From assembly GCA_023400235.1 (NCBI GenBank), contig JAEXFI010000045.1, forward strand, positions 434,001 to 498,000: 64,000 nt of DNA, read 5' to 3'. Position numbers and translations under genes: made by a program. Under the pieces are notes generated by a model. It was not told where the DNA came from and searched no databases. It saw only the letters and a list, made by a program, of their open reading frames with translations. This DNA is from Bacillota bacterium. GTDB lineage: Bacteria > Bacillota > Clostridia > Acetivibrionales > DSM-1351. Below, in pieces: positions 18,035 to 25,977 of this stretch (its first letter is position 1; each line of letters begins with the position of its first letter).

Positions 18035-18808
18035 TCAGATTACATACTCGATTTCAATATTTTCGTCCTCAAAGAAATGGTTGTAAATTTTTTTCTTTAT
18101 ACGTGCAAAATCAGTGCTTCCCCTGTCCTTTACGGAAGCTGTGTTCACATCTATGATTTCCTTGATTTCACCCGGCCGCGCCGACATTACCACTACTTTT
18201 TGACCCAGAAATATTGCTTCATCAATGTCATGAGTCACCATGATCATTGTATTTTTTTCCTCTTTCCATATTCTCAGAATTTCTTTCTGCATCTGGATTC
18301 TGGTCAGGGCATCCAAGGCTCCGAAGGGTTCATCCAGCAGCAATATCTCAGGATTGCTTGCCAGGCCTCTGGCAATTGCCGCTCTTTGAGCCATTCCACC
18401 TGAAAGCTGGCTGGGATATGCTTTTTCAAAACCGTTGAGCCGGACTAAATCCACATGCTTGGAAATAGCTGCTCTCTTCTTGTCCTTTGACAGGCTGAAA
18501 AGTCCGAAACCTATATTTTCTTCAATGGTCAGCCAGGGAAGCAGCCTGTGCTCCTGAAAAACCATTCCCCTGTCTGTTCCCGGTGCGGTTATCCTTTTTT
18601 CTCCGTAGGTAACCTCTCCCGTCTCATATTCCACAAGCCCGGCAATGATTTTCAGCAGGGTGCTCTTTCCGCAGCCGCTGTGCCCCACAATTGTTACAAA
18701 TTCGCCCTTTCGGAATTCCAGGCTGATATTCTGCAAAACCGGAACTTCCTCCCTGCCTACCTTAAAGGATTTATATAAATCTTTTATTCTTAAAACCTGC
18801 CCGGCCAT
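18035..18808 (-). CDS. ABC transporter ATP-binding protein, SsuB type
   Basis: A 257-residue ATPase of the nitrate/sulfonate/taurine importer family. Walker A GHSGCGKST, Q-loop with GMVFQEHRLLPWLT, signature LSGGMAQR, Walker B EILLLDEPFGALD and the switch histidine MVTHD are all present. The PFGALD after Walker B is typical of the SsuB/TauB group. The start is taken after AAGGGAGTCGGAGCAT, 17 codons inside the longest frame. It lies between the binding-protein and permease genes of unit A and may also energise the ATPase-less permease of unit B. Confidence 0.93.
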   Translation of the reverse strand: MAGQVLRIKDLYKSFKVGREEVPVLQNISLEFRKGEFVTIVGHSGCGKSTLLKIIAGLVEYETGEVTYGEKRITAPGTDRGMVFQEHRLLPWLTIEENIGFGLFSLSKDKKRAAISKHVDLVRLNGFEKAYPSQLSGGMAQRAAIARGLASNPEILLLDEPFGALDALTRIQMQKEILRIWKEEKNTMIMVTHDIDEAIFLGQKVVVMSARPGEIKEIIDVNTASVKDRGSTDFARIKKKIYNHFFEDENIEIEYVI

Positions 18809-18837
18809 ATGCTCCGACTCCCTTCCTAAATATATTG

Positions 18838-19599
18838 CTACCTTTTGCTTCCAAGCCATGGAGTAGCTTTTCTGGAAACAAACGTGAGCAGCTTATCCAT
18901 CAGTATGCCAACCACGCCAATCACAATCATTCCCATTATTACAATATCCGGCTTCATAAGGCTTCTTGCATCGCTGATTCTGAAACCTATTCCCTCTGTG
19001 GAGGCAATGAGCTCTGCGGCTACAACCGCCATCCAGGATATTCCCAGACCAAGTTTCAGGCCCACAAAGATTTGCGGTATGGCAGATGGCAGGTATACTT
19101 TTCTGAAGGTATTCCATCTGCTCAGCTTATACAGCCTGGCTATTTCAATATAGCCAGGAGGAGTACCCCTGATGCCGCTGAAGGTATTTACCATGATGGG
19201 AAAGAAGGCTCCAAGTATTATTACTACTATTTTTGACAACTCGTCTATGCCAAACCATAAAATAATAAGCGGAATCCACGCCATCATGGGAATCTGACGT
19301 ATTGCGTTCAAAGTAAGGGAAAAAATGTAATTCATATTTCCTGACATGCCCATGGTGGTTCCAAGTATTACTCCCAGCAGAACCGCTGCAGCATACCCCT
19401 TTACAACTCTCATCAAGCTTATTCCCAGGTCCTGGGCAAGCTGTCCCGACGCAAGGTTTTCCTTAAATACTTTTAGCACGCTGGATATGCTTGGCAATAT
19501 GGCTTCTGGTGCTATTCCCCTGGCTGTCGCAATACTCCAGAATATGATTACTGCTGCCGGAATTATTAGACTGAGCAGAATTACTCGTAAATTTTTCAT
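18838..19599 (-). CDS. ABC transporter permease, SsuC type
   Basis: A 253-residue permease with about six TM helices and the cytoplasmic EAA-type loop (YIEIARLYKLSRWNTFRKVY). It resembles the unit B permease throughout, including GISWMAVVAAEL in the membrane domain, but lacks the N-terminal extension. The start follows AAGGGAGGCCTTCAGAT. The 29-base gap to the ATPase gene marks one transcript. Confidence 0.92.
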   Translation of the reverse strand: MKNLRVILLSLIIPAAVIIFWSIATARGIAPEAILPSISSVLKVFKENLASGQLAQDLGISLMRVVKGYAAAVLLGVILGTTMGMSGNMNYIFSLTLNAIRQIPMMAWIPLIILWFGIDELSKIVVIILGAFFPIMVNTFSGIRGTPPGYIEIARLYKLSRWNTFRKVYLPSAIPQIFVGLKLGLGISWMAVVAAELIASTEGIGFRISDARSLMKPDIVIMGMIVIGVVGILMDKLLTFVSRKATPWLGSKR

Positions 19600-19645
19600 A
19601 TCTGAAGGCCTCCCTTCCATGGCTGAATGTGGTGCTATAGTGGTG

Positions 19646-20083
19646 CTATAAAGATATAGAGCTGACTCTCTGTGCCGGTTCAGAAGCTTTAAAATCCAGA
19701 ACCTTGATTCTTTCAGCCTTGATTTTATAGATATTGTGATTATGTATCACAGAGGAAAGCTGGGGTCTTCTGTTTAGAATAACCTGCCTGCCGGTGCCCA
19801 GTTCATCCCCCTCAGCCAGTAAAGCCCTTCCGTAAAGAGTTATATTTACAAAATCCGGTATTGTCTGATTTTCATGCTGGAATAACACGGCAACTTCATT
19901 ATTGCTCTCCAACTGTTTAACCTTATTGCTTTCTTTTGCCGTGGCAAAATATACTTCCAATCCGGACACCCCGTACCCCCCAAGAGTCCTGATATCCGGC
20001 TCTCCGGCTTCATTCACCGTTGCAAGTGCCAGAGTCTTGCTGTTATTTAAGTAAACTTTGATTTCTTCCTTATCAATTGACAT
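19646..20083 (-). CDS. pyridoxamine 5'-phosphate oxidase-like FMN-binding protein
   Basis: A 145-residue protein of the small split-barrel FMN-binding family (pyridoxamine-phosphate-oxidase-like). The N-terminal LNNSKTLALATVNEAGEPDIRTLG segment is the usual flavin-binding strand pair of this family, followed by VYFATAKESNKVKQL. It is the first gene of unit A, after AAGGAGGATATCACT. Its position suggests a flavin-dependent step or electron delivery for the downstream reductase, but no substrate can be assigned. Confidence 0.78.
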   Translation of the reverse strand: MSIDKEEIKVYLNNSKTLALATVNEAGEPDIRTLGGYGVSGLEVYFATAKESNKVKQLESNNEVAVLFQHENQTIPDFVNITLYGRALLAEGDELGTGRQVILNRRPQLSSVIHNHNIYKIKAERIKVLDFKASEPAQRVSSISL

Positions 20084-20178
20084 AGTGATATCCTCCTTAT
20101 GCTTTTCATAATGGCAGTCCTGAATTTCAGGGGATGCCTTCTTTAAATTTGAGAAAAACCCGGCAATATATTATTTGA

Positions 20179-20208
20179 CATATATATTTACTAGGTTTTA
20201 CGTTTCAA
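20179..20208 (-). promoter_or_regulatory. candidate promoter of nitrogenase-like unit A
   Basis: TTGAAA (20203-20208) lies 18 bases from TATATG (20179-20184) on the minus strand. The spacer contains CCTAGTAAATATATA, similar in place and sequence to the spacers of the unit B and unit C promoters. Confidence 0.4.
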
Positions 20209-20250
20209 TTTGTTATTTTATATTGTATTCTCATATCTTTTACCGGACAA

Positions 20251-20290
20251 TAGAGTATATTTGGATATGTGGTGGACTAAATTTGGAAAT
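20251..20290. repeat. 40-bp dispersed repeat, copy 1 (3' end of the BtrH-like gene)
   Basis: It matches 30507-30546 at 33 of 40 positions by hand comparison, without gaps. It overlaps the last few codons of a minus-strand gene. The second copy lies just after the stop codon of an unrelated minus-strand gene. Confidence 0.45.
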
Positions 20291-21803
20291 TAAGACTTCT
20301 GACTGCAGCATTATTAACAGCTATATTATTAATGCTGTCATGAACTATGCATATTTTGCCTATATTCTTGGGCGGCGGCGTGTGCCTTTGAAATGAAAAG
20401 CCCTCTGCGAGCTTTAACTCATGACTGCCTCCGGGCGCCACATACACATCAAATTTTTCAAGTTCCAGGTCAACAATAATCCGGATGTTATAGTTCTGCA
20501 TCTTTATATATTCCATTTGACATATGGCCTGGTAGCTGTCACGATTCAGGGCGTCGAAATAGCCCTGGGCATTTAATCTTAGCTGTACGGGCAAATCATA
20601 TAAAGCTCTCACCCTGACTTCCTCCGGTGCAAAGCCTATTAAAAAGTTAAGTTTTTCAGCCATAGCAGTCACGGCAAAGCTAATCTCCAGCCTTCCTGAG
20701 CAGACAGCATCAAGCTTAAAGTCAGAAGCAGCATAATGCCTGCTGCCGGACATTCCTTCTGCTGCAGCCGGCACCGGCCTTGACTTGCTGCTTTCCAGTT
20801 CCTTTATTAATTCTTTGAGCAGGGTTGTTTCTTCATTGGCGGACTTTTCAATAAATGAAGCAATATTATCAAGTATGGTTTTTTTGCGGATTATCATGTA
20901 TTTTAAAAATTTATGCATTACCTCAGAATACATTTCCGCCAGCTCATTAAAATATCTGCTGTACTTTCCGTCCTTAAGCCAGCCGGTTTCCTCCATATAG
21001 CAAAGCCTTAAGGCCATTAGCTTTTTATGCTCATACAGCATATATATGGGCTTGACCAGATTCCAATCCCACTTGTATTCATGTATTGCCTCCAAATGAA
21101 GCATAAGGGGTCTGTATATGTCCGTGCCGAAATAAAAATTCCGTCCGCCGTTAAACTCCAGATAATATCTTGACTGGGAATCCTCTCCGTTGACAAATTC
21201 CTTTAACTGCCTGATTACGGCTGTTATGTCAAATTCATACCTCTTTCTGGTCTTATTCATTTTCAGAAGATATATCTTATTATTATCTTCGTAGTAGTCT
21301 CTTCTATAATTTTTATAGGCTTGTTCTATTTCAGCAAAGCTAATTTTAGAGTAGGAATATTGCATGTTTTTATCATAGCCTGCAGCATAAAAATACTCTT
21401 CTCTTTCATCGTAGCCATATATAAAGTTTATATGTCCATAATGAGTTTTACTGTATGCCCTTCTGTCCCTTATGTAAAACTCATTAAGATTTATCATTAT
21501 ATAGTTATCTGAATTAATAGAGCCGGTTAAAAAACTGATTATGTCGTTTCCCAATAAAGCCAGTGTATCCATATGTATTACTTCATAGTCGAGCAAGGGA
21601 TTTCTGGTATTCCACACGTTGCCCGTGCCATCTGCATAATAGAATCTTACCGGGTTATACATATCATTTTCATCAAAATGCAGCTGTATAAAATTGCAGT
21701 AAAACCATTCCCACGCATAATCATGATTTAAAAGCACAGAAAGTGGATATGCATAATCCGGGTATCCCTTTATTGGAGGATCAGTGATTTTTAAAACCTT
21801 CAT
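20277..21803 (-). CDS. BtrH N-terminal-like cysteine-protease-fold protein
   Basis: A 508-residue cytosolic protein whose N-terminal half resembles the BtrH N-terminal (papain-like acyltransferase/peptidase) proteins found in secondary-metabolite clusters of Firmicutes. Shared traits are the order of PxxxYPLSVLLNHDYAWEWF near the start, NLNEFYIRDRRAYSKTHYGH with a likely catalytic His near residue 120, and a YAAGYD segment next. I see no clear active-site Cys in the first 100 residues apart from the one in WFYCNF near residue 37. The middle (about 250-330) is helical. The last ~140 residues resemble a beta-sandwich. It stands alone, between unit A and the exported-protein pair. Function unknown. 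Confidence 0.5.
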   Translation of the reverse strand: MKVLKITDPPIKGYPDYAYPLSVLLNHDYAWEWFYCNFIQLHFDENDMYNPVRFYYADGTGNVWNTRNPLLDYEVIHMDTLALLGNDIISFLTGSINSDNYIMINLNEFYIRDRRAYSKTHYGHINFIYGYDEREEYFYAAGYDKNMQYSYSKISFAEIEQAYKNYRRDYYEDNNKIYLLKMNKTRKRYEFDITAVIRQLKEFVNGEDSQSRYYLEFNGGRNFYFGTDIYRPLMLHLEAIHEYKWDWNLVKPIYMLYEHKKLMALRLCYMEETGWLKDGKYSRYFNELAEMYSEVMHKFLKYMIIRKKTILDNIASFIEKSANEETTLLKELIKELESSKSRPVPAAAEGMSGSRHYAASDFKLDAVCSGRLEISFAVTAMAEKLNFLIGFAPEEVRVRALYDLPVQLRLNAQGYFDALNRDSYQAICQMEYIKMQNYNIRIIVDLELEKFDVYVAPGGSHELKLAEGFSFQRHTPPPKNIGKICIVHDSINNIAVNNAAVRSLNFQI

Positions 21804-22008
21804 TTCAGCTACCTGCCTTTATTGTTTCCATATAATTAATGTAAATCGTATTTAACTTTGGTAAAGAACTATATTTTGACAGCAAAAGTAATACGCAATA
21901 CCAATAAAAAATTTATCACTTATAACTTTTTTTGTCAATTTTGTAAATGTTATTTAGCGCTTATTTCTCCTATTTCTCATTATTTGTTATTAAGTATAAA
22001 GTAATATA

Positions 22009-22647
22009 CTATTTTTCCAGCTCCTTTATTTTATGCTTAAGGTCCAGGTAATTCATTACCTCGTTTGTTTCAACCGTCTCAATTTCAATATTCCCGTCCT
22101 GAGACGTGGTGCCATCTGCTGAAGATATGGCAGTATCATCACCTTCCCTGGTGATATTCCTGACCCTGGTGATACCTTGTCCGTAGCTCACAAGCTTGTA
22201 CTTATCCAGTTGGCTGTTATAGTTTAAAAACAGTACATAGTCTCCGCCCTTTACAAAATTCCTGTCGCCGGTACCTATCAGCCCAAATTCAAACTTATCC
22301 TCAACGGAACCCTTCAGGCTTTCCACGGTTTTCATTTTGTAGGTGGTCACGGGGGCTTCAAATTCCATATCCTCTCCTCTGCCATTTTTAGTTAAAGATG
22401 TTATATTCCTTGTTTCTTTTTTCCCGGTGAATATACACCTGACTATAACGTCGGAGCTGCCTATAAGGGTATTTTCATCATATCTCATTTCACTGAAGTA
22501 GCTTGTTCCACAATTAGCCTTGCTGGACATATCTGCGGTTGCATTAGCTGTGTCTTTGGCTTTGTAAAAATCATCTATAATATATGCTGCAAAAAGCAGC
22601 ACTAGGGCGGCAACTGCACATGCTGTCAGAATAATTTTTCTTTTCAT
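22009..22647 (-). CDS. exported or membrane-anchored protein of unknown function (paralogue a)
   Basis: A 212-residue protein with an N-terminal TM or signal anchor (about 5-23) and an extracellular domain. It is very close to the next upstream gene, with identical TTYKMKTVESLKGS, EDKFEFGLIGTGDRNF and GGDYVLFLNYNS segments. The VxSLKG...GGDYVLFL pattern suggests a small beta-barrel, but I cannot name a family. The start is fixed by GGGAGATAAA, which forms the end of the repeated leader element. The pair probably arose by duplication that included the leader. Confidence 0.7.
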   Translation of the reverse strand: MKRKIILTACAVAALVLLFAAYIIDDFYKAKDTANATADMSSKANCGTSYFSEMRYDENTLIGSSDVIVRCIFTGKKETRNITSLTKNGRGEDMEFEAPVTTYKMKTVESLKGSVEDKFEFGLIGTGDRNFVKGGDYVLFLNYNSQLDKYKLVSYGQGITRVRNITREGDDTAISSADGTTSQDGNIEIETVETNEVMNYLDLKHKIKELEK

Positions 22648-22652
22648 TTTAT

Positions 22653-22762
22653 CTCCCATCTGCGCTCACAGCGCGTACACAAATAGTAATGAAAGACGCA
22701 GTGGCTTTCGCTGCGTGAAATCCACTGTGACTTACCACATGTATCTTTCACGCCAACACCTC
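22653..22762 (-). repeat. two-hairpin 5'-leader element, copy 1
   Basis: Read on the minus strand it has a GTGAAAGATACATGTGG start, a GTGG-TTTC/GAAA-CCAC hairpin, then CTATTTGTGTACGCGC and a GC-rich hairpin, ending in GATGGGAG, which is the ribosome binding site of the 22009 gene. TGAAAGA at the start can pair with TCTTTCA after the first hairpin. Full copies occur before three other gene starts in this window. Confidence 0.75.
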
Positions 22763-22865
22763 AAATATATGTAGTATGTCTTTATTCATAAGGCAAACAC
22801 AAACCTGTATAATGTTATTTGGAATTTCACCCATATAATGCTATATAGCCATGACTTGCCGATAC

Positions 22866-22894
22866 AAAAAGCCGGCAATATTAGCTACCGGCTG
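22866..22894 (-). terminator. Rho-independent terminator of paralogue b
   Basis: On the minus strand GCCGGTAG and TTGCCGGC form a stem followed by TTTTTG, about 40 bases after the stop codon of the gene at 22932. Confidence 0.65.
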
Positions 22895-22931
22895 TTCATA
22901 AAGAAAATATTTTTATTTACGTCACTTCAAG

Positions 22932-23567
22932 CTATTTTTCCAGCTCCTTTATTTTATCCTTAAGCTCCAGGTAATTCATTACCTCGTTTGTTTCAACCGT
23001 CTCAATTTCAATAGTCTGCTCCTGAGATAAGGTCCCGTCTGCAGCAGCTTTTGCTGCATTTATCTCTTCCTGTCTGATTTCTTTGACCCTGTTGAAGCCC
23101 TGGCTGTAGCTCACAAGCTTATACTTATCCAGTTCGCTGTTATAGTTTAAAAACAGCACATAGTCTCCGCCCTTTATAAAATTCCTGTCCCCGGTACCTA
23201 TCAGCCCAAATTCAAACTTATCCTCAGCAGAACCTTTCAGGCTTTCCACGGTTTTCATCTTGTAGGTGGTTACGGGGGCCACCATTCCATCATCTTCCCC
23301 TTTGCCGTTTTTAGTTAAGGCAGTTACAGTTTTTGTTTCTTTCTCCCCGGTGAATATACACCTGACTATTACATCAGAATTATTTATAAGTGTGTTTTGG
23401 TCATATCTTATTTCGCTGAAATGTACGCTACCAGAATTAGCTTCACTGGATATACCTGCTGTTGCAGTGGCTGTGTCTTTATATTTGTAGACATTATTTA
23501 TAGTATATACTGTAAAAAGCAGCAGTACAGCGGCTACACATGCAGCCGGAATAATTTTTCTTTTCAT
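22932..23567 (-). CDS. exported or membrane-anchored protein of unknown function (paralogue b)
   Basis: A 211-residue paralogue of the downstream gene, with the same N-terminal anchor (MKRKII, then a hydrophobic stretch) and the same extracellular core. Differences cluster in the NGKGEDDGMVAP loop and the acidic region near residue 170. The start is fixed by GGGAGGTTAAA. A longer in-frame reading would translate through the leader element, which I regard as accidental. It sits next to a secreted metalloprotease gene, and the three may act together outside the cell. Function unknown. Confidence 0.7.
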   Translation of the reverse strand: MKRKIIPAACVAAVLLLFTVYTINNVYKYKDTATATAGISSEANSGSVHFSEIRYDQNTLINNSDVIVRCIFTGEKETKTVTALTKNGKGEDDGMVAPVTTYKMKTVESLKGSAEDKFEFGLIGTGDRNFIKGGDYVLFLNYNSELDKYKLVSYSQGFNRVKEIRQEEINAAKAAADGTLSQEQTIEIETVETNEVMNYLELKDKIKELEK

Positions 23568-23571
23568 TTTA

Positions 23572-23684
23572 ACCTCCCATTTACGCGCATAGCGCGTACA
23601 CAAATAGTAATAAAGGACACGCAGTGGCTTTCGCTGAGTGAAATCCACTTTATCTTACAACATGTATCTTTCACGCCAACACCT
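23572..23684 (-). repeat. two-hairpin 5'-leader element, copy 2
   Basis: Same layout as copy 1: a GTGAAAGATACATGT start, an internal hairpin with loop CTCAGC, then TACGCGC-TAT-GCGCGTA and ATGGGAGG. It ends at the ribosome binding site of the 22932 gene. Confidence 0.75.
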
Positions 23685-23691
23685 AATCCTT

Positions 23692-24336
23692 TTATTTAAT
23701 CAGTGTATATACATACTGTACACCGCTTATATCATCGTTTTCCAAGGTTCTCCAGTAATATGTAACATTATTTCCTAAGACATCTGTAGTATTGGGCCAC
23801 ATAGTTGGATAAGATGCAGCAGGTGTATTTGCCGGCGAACCATTTCCGGGCATGGTGCCGCTATGACCCAGGCCTGCAGCATGGCCGAATTCGTGTGTAA
23901 AATTCCCCTGCATATCCAGGTAATTACTGCTGTTACCGCTTCCCCAGGAACACTTAGTATTAAGAACTATATCAAAACTATTATAATTATTATTTTGATC
24001 AGTCCAGCAGTATCCCGATGCTGTAGTTGGAACTTGATAATACCAATCTATTTCGTCAAAATTTCTAAAGCCCACGTCCGATGTAGAATCTCCAAAATTA
24101 ATGTATCCTGTCCTATCCCCCATAGTGCCGAAAGATATTCCTTTAGTAACACATGACCAGGTATAAGCAGCATCCATAGCAGCATTCTTTTGTGTCTGGG
24201 TCATGCCATTGGTGTAAAAAGACAGGTTCTTGGCAGTAGGTCTTGTAGGCATCAAAGTATACGCCAAAACACTGAATGTAAATGTTACAAGGATCATGGC
24301 AAAGCCCAGTCCAAGCAGAAATCTTTTCTTCGTCAT
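23692..24336 (-). CDS. secreted matrixin-type zinc metalloprotease
   Basis: A 214-residue secreted protein. A signal peptide (about 1-26) is followed by a matrixin-like catalytic domain with the zinc motif HEFGHAAGLGH (three His and the catalytic Glu) near residue 148. A Met-turn candidate (YPTMW) lies about 20 residues on. There is no obvious propeptide cysteine switch or C-terminal targeting domain, so it is a minimal single-domain enzyme. It begins after TTGGAGGATACAA. Its neighbours are the two paralogous exported proteins, which could be partners or substrates. Confidence 0.85.
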   Translation of the reverse strand: MTKKRFLLGLGFAMILVTFTFSVLAYTLMPTRPTAKNLSFYTNGMTQTQKNAAMDAAYTWSCVTKGISFGTMGDRTGYINFGDSTSDVGFRNFDEIDWYYQVPTTASGYCWTDQNNNYNSFDIVLNTKCSWGSGNSSNYLDMQGNFTHEFGHAAGLGHSGTMPGNGSPANTPAASYPTMWPNTTDVLGNNVTYYWRTLENDDISGVQYVYTLIK

Positions 24337-24495
24337 TTGTATCCTCCAATTTTAATTATTTTGCAAATATACATGATTTCTAGAGCATTATATACCATTT
24401 ATATATTAGCTCTATTTTCTATTTATGTCAATTACTGTAAATTAGTACATTTTACCCATTGCCAGTAACATTTGCTGTGAACTTATAAGGTATAA

Positions 24496-24578
24496 GCTTA
24501 ATTTAACCCGTTGTGCTAGTTAATAAAGTCATTAAGAGGCAAGTTTGCAATCCACGTCAGGACAACTTTAAAGAAATG
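24496..24578. repeat. direct repeat R1, copy 1 (flanks radical-SAM paralogue 4 segment)
   Basis: This 83-bp stretch and 27721-27811 share both ends: GCTTAA-TTAAC...TTGTG-AGTTAA at the left and CCACG...AGGACAACTTTAAAG-AAATG at the right. The two are in the same orientation, with a short indel and weaker similarity in the middle. The gene-free interval 24337-24739 holds this repeat and the terminator that follows. Confidence 0.6.
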
Positions 24579-24610
24579 CGCAGTATGATTAAAAGCTTTT
24601 TTATACAAAA

Positions 24611-24680
24611 AAGCAATTGCCGGAATAACCGTCCAAACAGTAAAGTCTGAACCGGTATGCTTTCCGGCAATTGCCTTGGG
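24611..24680 (-). terminator. terminator of radical-SAM unit C
   Basis: GGCAATTGCCGGAA and TTCCGGCAATTGC form a long stem with an extended loop, followed by TTTTTTG on the minus strand. It lies about 60 bases after the stop codon of radical-SAM paralogue 4. Confidence 0.65.
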
Positions 24681-24739
24681 TATCAATCTTTTATTCTGTT
24701 GTTAAAGAGATTTCAGCAGGCCTGTTTTGCTGCCCGGTG

Positions 24740-25939
24740 CTATATTGCCTGCTTCAGCACCGGCAGTATGCCGCTTTCAATCTTATAAATATCGTGTATG
24801 CATGAATTTGAGGAAGCACTGCAGTCATACAGCTGATCATATGTAAATCCGTTTTTGCGGAATATCTCTGCTATTTTCAAGGTCAGGTCCCAATGCCATT
24901 CAGGCTCCGGGCTCCTGTGGTTTTCCAGCTCGGAGCCGGGATTTGGGCACCAGGCCCCGGCAAAGCAGACAACGCCCTTTGAAGCCAGATATTCTACCCC
25001 CTCCAGAGTTGAACGCTTGGGCTCCAGCCCCGCCACTATGTTTGAGCGTACCCTGCCATGACCGAAAACCTTTGCGGCATGTTCCAGCGAGGACCTCCAG
25101 TTCTCCCAGCCTCCACTTAACTGCTCCTTCCCGGGGCAGATGCTTTTAAAAATATTTTTGTCCCAGAGTTCTATATTTATGGCCAGAGTACGGTAGCCTG
25201 CCTCCTTGTACCTGTCTATAATGCCATGATCCTCCGGTGCTCCTATTACAGCCGTTCCGTTAAAATCCCCCAAACCGGTTTCTAGCTGGATCGCCTCGGC
25301 AACATCAAAGTAATAATCCATTTCCCGATGCTCGGGTACAAAGCCTCCGGTCAGGGTTACGTGATGCCTTCCAGGCTCCTGGTAGGCAAGCCTTACTGTT
25401 TCGGCTATCTGCTTTGGATATTTCCACTTGATGCCCTCCACATCAGCGTATGTGCTTTTTGTAGCATTAATATTGCAGTACAGGCAGTCCAGCCCTTTTT
25501 CCTTCAGATGGCACTCGTTGCTGTAGGTTACAAAAACCACTCCCTCGTGATTATAAACCGCGATATTCTTCATCTGAACCCCGTCACTGGTAGTGTGACT
25601 GTAATATTCCGGCCTTTCCAGAAAATCAATGTCAAAAACCTTATGTCCGTTATCAGTCAGAATGTACGAACCCTTGTCATAGCCTATGGAAAATCTGGAT
25701 TTCCTGTAGGAATTAAAGGGAAACAGAAAGCCCCCCGGAGACTTGAAGCCCACAGGATGCGCAATCCCTGCATGAGGCTCCTTATCGTATTCAAACATAC
25801 CGTGTACCTCTTCCTGATATTTTCCTCCCAAATCCAGATTTTTCAGCAGTGCATCCACTTCTTCGGTTATCTGTATTCCTTCCACTGCAACTTCGTTTTT
25901 TAGTCTAACTTCCTCATACAGCTTACTTTTCACACTCAT
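24740..25939 (-). CDS. radical SAM protein with C-x8-C-x2-C motif (paralogue 4)
   Basis: A 399-residue member of the window's radical-SAM family and the last gene of unit C. Cluster cysteines are Cys143, Cys152 and Cys155 (CHLKEKGLDCLYC). The GGF motif reads TGGFVPEHRE, and the CPGK...CGG segment has Ser for the second Cys. The N-terminal domain with LDLGGKYQEE and SPGGF matches paralogues 1 and 2 more than 3. The start follows AAGGAGAGATTGAT. The gene is preceded by its own SsuC-type permease, 38 bases away, so importer and enzyme are likely co-expressed. Confidence 0.8.
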   Translation of the reverse strand: MSVKSKLYEEVRLKNEVAVEGIQITEEVDALLKNLDLGGKYQEEVHGMFEYDKEPHAGIAHPVGFKSPGGFLFPFNSYRKSRFSIGYDKGSYILTDNGHKVFDIDFLERPEYYSHTTSDGVQMKNIAVYNHEGVVFVTYSNECHLKEKGLDCLYCNINATKSTYADVEGIKWKYPKQIAETVRLAYQEPGRHHVTLTGGFVPEHREMDYYFDVAEAIQLETGLGDFNGTAVIGAPEDHGIIDRYKEAGYRTLAINIELWDKNIFKSICPGKEQLSGGWENWRSSLEHAAKVFGHGRVRSNIVAGLEPKRSTLEGVEYLASKGVVCFAGAWCPNPGSELENHRSPEPEWHWDLTLKIAEIFRKNGFTYDQLYDCSASSNSCIHDIYKIESGILPVLKQAI

Positions 25940-25977
25940 ATCAATCTCTCCTTCTTCTCCTTCTCATATTTTGAAAA

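Noticed and set aside
23568..23648. Longer N-terminus of the exported protein read through the leader element
   Set aside because: The frame through the element is not kept relative to the gene in other copies, and a strong ribosome binding site precedes the inner ATG.
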